From Diphasiastrum complanatum (lineage: Eukaryota > Streptophyta > Lycopodiopsida > Lycopodiales > Lycopodiaceae), in the NCBI GenBank assembly GCA_029204225.1, contig CM055098.1:2107106-2171105 (forward strand): DNA of 64,000 bases, read 5' to 3'. Positions 58,065 to 64,000 of the stretch are shown here, one piece after another. The notes below the pieces were generated by a model. The model was not told the origin of the DNA and did no database searches. It was given only the letters and a program-made list of their open reading frames with translations. The translations under genes were made by a program, and so were the position numbers. Each line of letters begins with the position of its first letter. The first letter of the stretch is position 1.

Positions 58065-58650
58065 TGTTGGGGGTATTCCCAACATAGAGCGAATAAAAGA
58101 AAATGAGTCAATAAATGTGTTGCGAGGGCATGGCTTTCTGCGTGTATAAGCCCATGACCCGATGAGCACGCAAGGCGATTGTAAATATAAATAATGGACT
58201 TGGGCCCCTTGCAATTAAAATAAAACTTGAGGCCCAAAGTCATTTTAAAGTTAGAAGTCTATTATTTTAGAATTGGGTCCAACTTGGCTCACATGACCGA
58301 ATTTTGGAGAGAAGCATCCTCATTTGCTATTCACTACTTGCTAATGTGCTTGATTGTGTTTTCCTTTTGCTCTCAAATTTGCAAGTTTTTGGTTTCCATA
58401 TTTAAAGTTTTTGCATTAGCAATCACAAGGAGCATTTGAGCTAACCTCCACCCTCACCCTCTCTCTCTCCACCTTCTCTCTATTACTCTCCTCCTCTCTT
58501 CTATTCTATTCTTCTCCTTCACAAGATCATTATGAATGTTAGTTTAGTGGAGTAGAGTTAGGGGTGTGTAATGTTAGTGGTGATAGAGTTAGAGAGAAAG
58601 CAGAGAATTACCTAAAAGTAGCATCTATTCATAGTTAGGCGGGAGGGCTA
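58065..58650 (+). repeat. Ty3/gypsy LTR
   Basis: Starts TGTTGGGGGTATTCCC, interrupting a palindrome of the array, and precedes a primer site at 58660. It contains a C/T-rich tract at about 58446-58518. The exact end is uncertain (near GTTAGGC, 58640). Confidence 0.65.
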
Positions 58651-58659
58651 CTACTATAG

Positions 58660-58678
58660 TGGCGCCATTGCCGAGGAT
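58660..58678 (+). other. Primer binding site, Athila/Tat-like
   Basis: TGGCGCCATTGCCGAGGAT, very close to the plant gypsy primer site TGGCGCCGTTGCCGGGGA. Sequence after it has no gag and is cut at 59146 by a copia LTR. Confidence 0.85.
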
Positions 58679-59145
58679 AGGTTTCCACTAACTAGTATAG
58701 CTGCATTTTAGCTATTTTTTGTTTTTGGATTAGTTTTAGGTAGATTTTTGGGTGTTTAGAGTTAGTTTTCTATATTTTTCTGTGTTTGGACTATTTGCAG
58801 CCAACGAAGGAGGTGTGAGAGGGTAGAGGAGGCCTTGAACAGCCTCTAAGGGCTTGAAACCCAAACCAACCAGTAAAAAAATCAAAAAAACACACCAATC
58901 TACATTTTGGAGGGAAAAAGAGCCAAATTTCTCATTCGATTTTGTTTTCTCCAAAACCAGTGAGAGTTAACCCTTGCATGACTGGCAGTAGCTCCAGGGT
59001 ACTGTCTTGGACCTGCATAGATGCCTGCGAGAGTTAGTTCCAAGCAGCTTGCAAAAAAACAGAGAAAAACTATAAATTTTTTAAAAAAGCCTTGTAAAAA
59101 GCCAAAAAAATGCAAATCTTCACCAAAACTCTCGCAGAGCCCTCT
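58679..59145 (+). other. Gypsy leader remnant, no ORF
   Basis: Untranslated leader of the element beginning at 58065. No gag is seen before the copia LTR at 59146. Confidence 0.5.
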
Positions 59146-60014
59146 TGTTGAAGATTCCAGAATTCACATGTGTGGGAAATGTCCACAAGAGTGACTGATC
59201 TTGATTAAGCTTTGTGATTGGCACAGTACCCTGATTTTAGATTGTTCAACAAGATCTAGTTCAGAAGATATGGCTAATTCACAATCTAGCATGCTAATCA
59301 ATAGACTATGATAGCAATGAATCAAAGAATGACTAAAAGTACAAGACTACAATGCATAAGCATTAGCCTCAACACGAGTTAGAGAGAGAGAGAGCTAGAG
59401 AGATAACAAGAAAAACCAGTTTAGATTCAACCAAGCATGAGATAGCTACAAAACTTTGGTTTTTCATTACTTTGTGAATGAGAATGATATGTACATATAT
59501 AGGAGAGCCAAAATTCGTGGTACTCCTTGCAGTCAATGCACATCCTACACCTATTCAAGTGCAAACAACTATTAACTTGACACCTAACTGCTAGCATGCA
59601 CAGGTTGCACCTAACTTCTACCTACTTTCTCTAAATGGCAATTTCTCAACTAGCCATGTACAAATCTACATGCATGTGTCCATTAGAGTGATTGCATGCT
59701 TTGCATGTCACTATGGAAACTTAGGACATTTGCATTTACTGTGGCTCAAGTTTCTACAAGGTCATAATTGACCAATTCCATGTGAATCTCTATATGCATG
59801 TCAAACTAGACATTGTCAACATTATTGCATATCATACTAGACCAACTAGACTTTATGCATGTCACTGGAATTTGATCTACCTAACCCAAACTCGTCCTAT
59901 TCTACATGGATATGTGCTCAATTCACATACCTTGGATATGTACAAAATATTTACATGGGTAGGATCCCCCAAACATTAACAACAGATAATAGATATGTTT
60001 TACAATTTTTAACA
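59146..60014 (-). repeat. Copia 3' LTR (family E)
   Basis: Minus strand: purine tract TTTTAAGGAGGAG (60015-60027), then TGTTAAAAATTG, ending GGAATCTTCAACA at 59146. The TGTT...AACA ends agree. It includes a GA run near 59381 and a CACATGTGTGG near-palindrome. No second copy is in the window. Confidence 0.75.
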
Positions 60015-60027
60015 CTCCTCCTTAAAA

Positions 60028-62495
60028 TATATCTATCTGATGATGGTGAAGATCCTTTGAGTTTGGATTCTTTGCTTTGCATTTGAAGTGAAGATGAACA
60101 AAGAATCCATCATAGCAGTATGCTTACCAAATCCATGATAAGTTCTCTTTGATAGAAATCTTTTCCAAATGCCTATGAAAAATATTCCACCAACCTGCTA
60201 CTATGCCAATGTACCTGCTGCATGTCTGATGTCGATCCAGGGTATGCAAAGTCCACATGCATGAAGTTGGCTGCAAGAAAGACTAAAAAAACCGAGGCTT
60301 TCATGCCTCATCATGACCGCAAAGATCATACAGATCAAGATTGTACCATGAGCAATATTCAAGATTAAGCATACTAGCTTCACTAGTCCAAAAAATATGA
60401 ACTCTATCCAAAATGGATCTAATCTTGAAACCATACTCAAACTTGATCAAATTAAGGCCAAATACTTTCTTGAGGGTGTAAGTGTCCTCAGTGGATGCTT
60501 CACTTTACCTCACAAGAAGTTTACAATATGCCTCGATACATGAAAAAACTCTTTTTTTCAGACTATGAGTACTAAACTCATACTTGCTCTTACTCAATTT
60601 AAGAGCATACAAATGATGGTACAACATCTTTCTTTCTAGATGTTTTGGAAACATAATCAAGTCACAAAAGACAAGAAGTAATTCCAAACTAAAGACTTCA
60701 TTCAAAAACAGAATAGTCTTACTTGATCTTTGAGATAAGCAAATCTCAATTAAGCAAGATACATCATTAATCAAAGAAAAAGAAAAATAGGTGAGTAAAA
60801 CAAAATGAATACCACCTTTACTTTTCTTTTCTTTTCCATGAAATAAGATCAACAAGGACTCGGCCTTGTACAATGATGAAGATCTCCTTGGACATGCATG
60901 TTGAGGATACTCCTCCCCAAACCTTGACCTCATCACAACTTGATTACTTGCCATAGTAATGACTTGTGATGCACTATGAGACACTGTGCTCTCGGCCACT
61001 TCCAAGATAGAAAATAGATCTTCAAAATCAAGAACTTCTCCATGCTCAAACACCTTCGAGATAGAGAGTGTAAAGGCTATGTAGCCTTCCTTGGTGGATA
61101 AGCATCCAACCATGATCCATAGACTAGGATCACCATCCTTCTTTCTTTCCAAGAAACCACATACAAAGCAATAGTCTTCAAGAACACTGAGGTATACAAC
61201 CTTAGGCTTATAACTGAACAAGACTTAATAAAGTGCACTTCTTCCATTAGCTTCATAACTCCATAAAGTTTTGCATGATGGAACATACACATGCACCAAA
61301 AAACTTGAAGAGACAAGACACATCCAAATGTAACTTGTGGATCCATCAATAGTACATGCAAAGCAAGAAACATCTTCTTTGCTTACTGATAAAGAAAGAT
61401 GAACATCGAAATGTTCCAACTCCATAGAATGTTCTGTCTTTTTAGAAGACATTAAATATGGATCCATAAGTGATTTTGCCACAGAAGAAGCCACTCTTGG
61501 CTTGATCTCCTTAACTATAATATGCATAGACCTGAAGTTTGAAACATACAACTTCCTATGCCATAGCTCCTCCTTGGAAACATAAGTCATCAATGCAGTA
61601 TCACATAAACTTGAATTTTCATGCACATCTAGCTTGAAAATACCTCCATATTTAGATCCACTTGCAAGAATCTTATCTTTTTTCTTTATGAAACAACCAT
61701 TGATATTGAAATCCAATTCATAACCATCATCTAACAACTTTCCTACACTAATCACACTCTTCGTGAGATTAGGCACATAGAGAACATTGGAAACTGTAAA
61801 ATTCATAGAAGATGTAAGTTCTAAGGAACAACTTCCAACACCTTCAATTGCACATGCATCACCAACTGTTGTGTATATTGATTTCTTAGGATCTAGAACA
61901 GATTCAATAGAAACAAAAGAATCTTTGGAGCAACTCATATGAGTTGTTGCTCCACTATCAATATACCATGATACATCATTAAAAGGTAAAGAAGAAAAAC
62001 TAGACATCAAAAGAGATGCCTCTCCACAACTTGTATGTGAGTCTTCTATGATACAACTGGTTTGAACTTCTTGTGTCTTCTTCTTGAAGTTAGAAGGATG
62101 AGCTGACTCATCTTCTACTCCACCATAGTCTTTGTTCTTTGCTTTTTTCTTGGTGAAGGCACGAGAGTACTGGTTCTTAATCCTCTTTCTTGACTTGATC
62201 TCGGCTCCTTGAAGGTTCTTCAGAGTCTCCCAAGTCTCCTTTGCTGAGGTGCATGAACTAATCTCTCTCAACATCTCATCAGAGATGTTCAATTTGATGA
62301 TATGTAGAGCAATTCTTGCCCTCTTCTTGAATCTCTGAGCCTCATCAAAAGCTGTAGGTTCAACTTCAGTTCCAGTTACAATATCCATTACACCATAGAG
62401 AATCAACAAGGATTCTATCCTATCCTTCCAAACTGAATAGTTAAAGTGTATAGTCTTTCACTAGCTTGAAAGAGACAATCTCCTACAGATGCCAT
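60028..62495 (-). pseudogene. Ty1/copia gag-protease with degenerate downstream region
   Basis: The gag start at 62495 (MASVGDCLFQASERLYT) parallels 38276. A one-base shift follows, then an open frame from 62409 to 61225: RFKKRARIALHIIKLNISDE, ISSCTSAKETWETLKNLQGA, protease (VSWYIDSGATTHMSCSKDSF), LTKSVISVGKLLDDGYEL and pre-integrase (SKEELWHRKL). The zinc knuckle is missing. Downstream, 61221-60505 keeps only remnants of the integrase C-part (FVCGFLERKKDGDPSLWIMV for the usual FGC...RxKxDP) and no RT motifs can be found. A purine tract and LTR follow. It looks like an internally deleted, possibly non-autonomous element. Confidence 0.8.
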
Positions 62496-62744
62496 GAATG
62501 TGAAGACTCTTGTAATTGGACTGCAATATGTTTGAGCTTGTTCCTATCTGACTTAGAGTTGTTGCTCTCTTTCACTATAGGTATGTTCAAAAATTGTACT
62601 ACCTTCCTATGTGAAACACATGCAACTGTATTTGAGACAGATCTCAAATATTCCACAAGACAAGCTAACTAGATCAGATACACAAAGTGCTTTACGAAAG
62701 CAGCAAATTTAATCCAGTCTACAATCCACAACCACACACAAAAG
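62496..62744 (-). other. Copia leader between LTR and gag
   Basis: Matches the leader upstream of the gag start at 38276: both carry GAGATCTRTCTCAAATACAG and CCTATAGTGAAAGAGAG. No standard primer site is recognisable. Confidence 0.6.
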
Positions 62745-63285
62745 GAGGGAAGGGCAAGATCATAAATGCATCACTCAAGAAACAAACATGATCAAAGAGC
62801 TCAATGGATGCACCAAACTCGTGAAGGTTCTTCTCATTTCAGCATGGAGTTGATACAATTCACAAAAAGCTCCTCTTCATAAAGAGGGAGTCCCTTAAAT
62901 AAGCAAGAGAGCTCCTTAGGTGGCATCCTAGTGGAATTTTCACATTTCACAAATTACAAGTGGAATAATGCTCTCCACTAGAGGTCACCATCAAAAGGTG
63001 GCTCACTCTACTTTCTTTGAGAGGGGTCTACTTGCATATAATACGTTTGCCCAAAAATACTAGTTCCTACATGGTCATTCCATCTTCCGGGATTCACCAC
63101 AAGGCTTACACAGTTCTTGCTTGCCATTCCTAACTAGCATTTCTCGGCTCTCATACTCAGCTCTCAGTCTTCATTCATCTCGTCTTCTCAGAGACCTCCT
63201 CGGTCTAAGGAGAGAGGTGCTCTTGAGTTGCTCTGTCCGAGTATCTTGAGAATTCGTTAGAATTAGCCAATATCATCCCACCCCT
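62745..63285 (-). repeat. Copia-type LTR (family A), minus-strand copy
   Basis: Reverse complement of 451-1010. On the minus strand it begins near TATTGGCTAATTC and lies upstream of the copia leader and gag, so it should be the 5' LTR of the element at 60.0-62.5 kb. However, its sequence differs from the 3' LTR at 59146-60014, so the present element is a recombinant or a nest of two. Confidence 0.75.
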
Positions 63286-64000
63286 AATGTGTTGCAGGGG
63301 CCACTACAACTCATATTGGACGATGTTGCTCCACTTTGTATTGGCATCTTCGATCATCACTTGGAAAAGCGTAGATCCTTGTTCGCTTACATAAAACCAA
63401 GTGCTTATTGTCGCCAGTCTTTATCACAAAAACTATTTTTTCCGAATTGCTGTAGTTTAACCAGAATGTCTTATTGTTGCAATTGGTTGACATTCTCAAA
63501 ATTGGAGAGCTCTCGACCGACAGCTTCACAACTTGCATGCTTGAGTGCTTTCCATGTGTCTCTTTGTTTTGTCACTTGTATCTGCCATTGACAGTTTCAT
63601 CTTTGGTTTCTTTGTAGATTCTATCTTCTGGGAGGTCTGTATCCTCCATTTGTCTCTGGGTGTTTCCGTGGTTCTTCTCCCAGTTGAAGTTCTAGTCTCA
63701 AGGAAAACCTTTGATCTACAGGTTGCACAAACTTTGATTATCAGTCTCAAGGGGATGGAATCATAAAAAATTGGTGGTAGGAACAGTTTTGGATGGACGG
63801 TTTGATAACGATAAGAAAACATGATGAAGGCTTGGTGAAAGGATGAAGGAACTGATAGTTCTACAGTTGTAGGCTTGGACCCTTGCAATGTCAAGCTTTG
63901 ACCACCACTTGCTGGGTGAGGAGCTTGCTTTATTTGTAGGTTCACGGTTGTCTTCATCTGTCATTTTCTACAGCTCTTTCTTTTGATCTGTTACTTTTGG
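63286..64000. other. No gene assigned
   Basis: Minus-strand open frames at 63526-63957 and 63311-63538 shift against each other and show no family motif. It could be an exon or decayed gene running out of the window, but nothing decides this. Confidence 0.35.

Noticed and set aside
63311..63957. Minus-strand open frames near the right end
   Set aside because: Two frames shifted against each other, no domain motif, no splice structure that joins them convincingly.

Overview
This is plant nuclear DNA. The evidence is an intron-containing beta-1,3-glucanase with a plant X8 domain, plant-type Ty1/copia elements primed by initiator Met-tRNA (TGGTATCAGAGC), Athila/Tat-like Ty3/gypsy primer sites (TGGCRCCRTTGC), short GT-AG introns and an AT-rich background. 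The density of old, nested and broken LTR retrotransposons suggests a large-genome plant such as a gymnosperm or fern. The species cannot be fixed from this window.

Layout. 1-1.5 kb: gypsy and copia debris. 1.65-2.6 kb: a non-autonomous hAT transposon with a perfect 8-bp target duplication. 3.0-5.7 kb: the only gene that looks intact, a GPI-type GH17+X8 protein with four coding exons, one of 28 nt, and a Glu-to-Gln change at the expected proton-donor position. 5.7-9.9 kb: non-coding. 9.9-14.6 kb: copia and gypsy relics with a 129-bp GA microsatellite. 14.4-23.4 kb: two tail-to-tail Ty3/gypsy elements, each carrying an additional same-strand ORF after the integrase. One has a run of 13 TTCnnGAA palindromes between integrase and extra ORF; the other has a poly-G/TATA block in the equivalent place. 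23.4-28.6 kb: a dispersed LTR-like repeat and two copia copies in a tail-to-tail inverted repeat. 28.6-29.0 kb: a histone H3 retropseudogene, probably CENH3-like. 29.2-29.4 kb: three consecutive GC-rich hairpins. 29.4-33.7 kb: two decayed intron-containing minus-strand genes of unknown family. 34.0-39.6 kb: a copia element with an internal 1.07-kb tandem duplication, then a plus-strand copia LTR with primer site. 40.5-46.1 kb: gypsy, copia, gypsy fragments. 46.1-48.5 kb: no gene seen. 48.5-54.5 kb: a broken gypsy element (LTR, primer site, gag, protease, start of RT) invaded by the same dispersed repeat. 55.3-57.1 kb: a decayed ORF split by a solo copia LTR with CTCTG target duplications. 57.2-58.06 kb: a degenerate array of 22-bp palindromes. 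58.07-63.3 kb: another gypsy LTR with primer site, then a copia LTR and internal region. 63.3-64 kb: nothing assigned.

Most coding material is mobile-element derived and inactivated by stops, frameshifts, deletions or lost catalytic residues. The points most worth following are the TTCnnGAA array with the two extra-ORF gypsy elements, the altered GH17 active site, the CENH3-like retrocopy, the triple hairpin, and the palindrome array.
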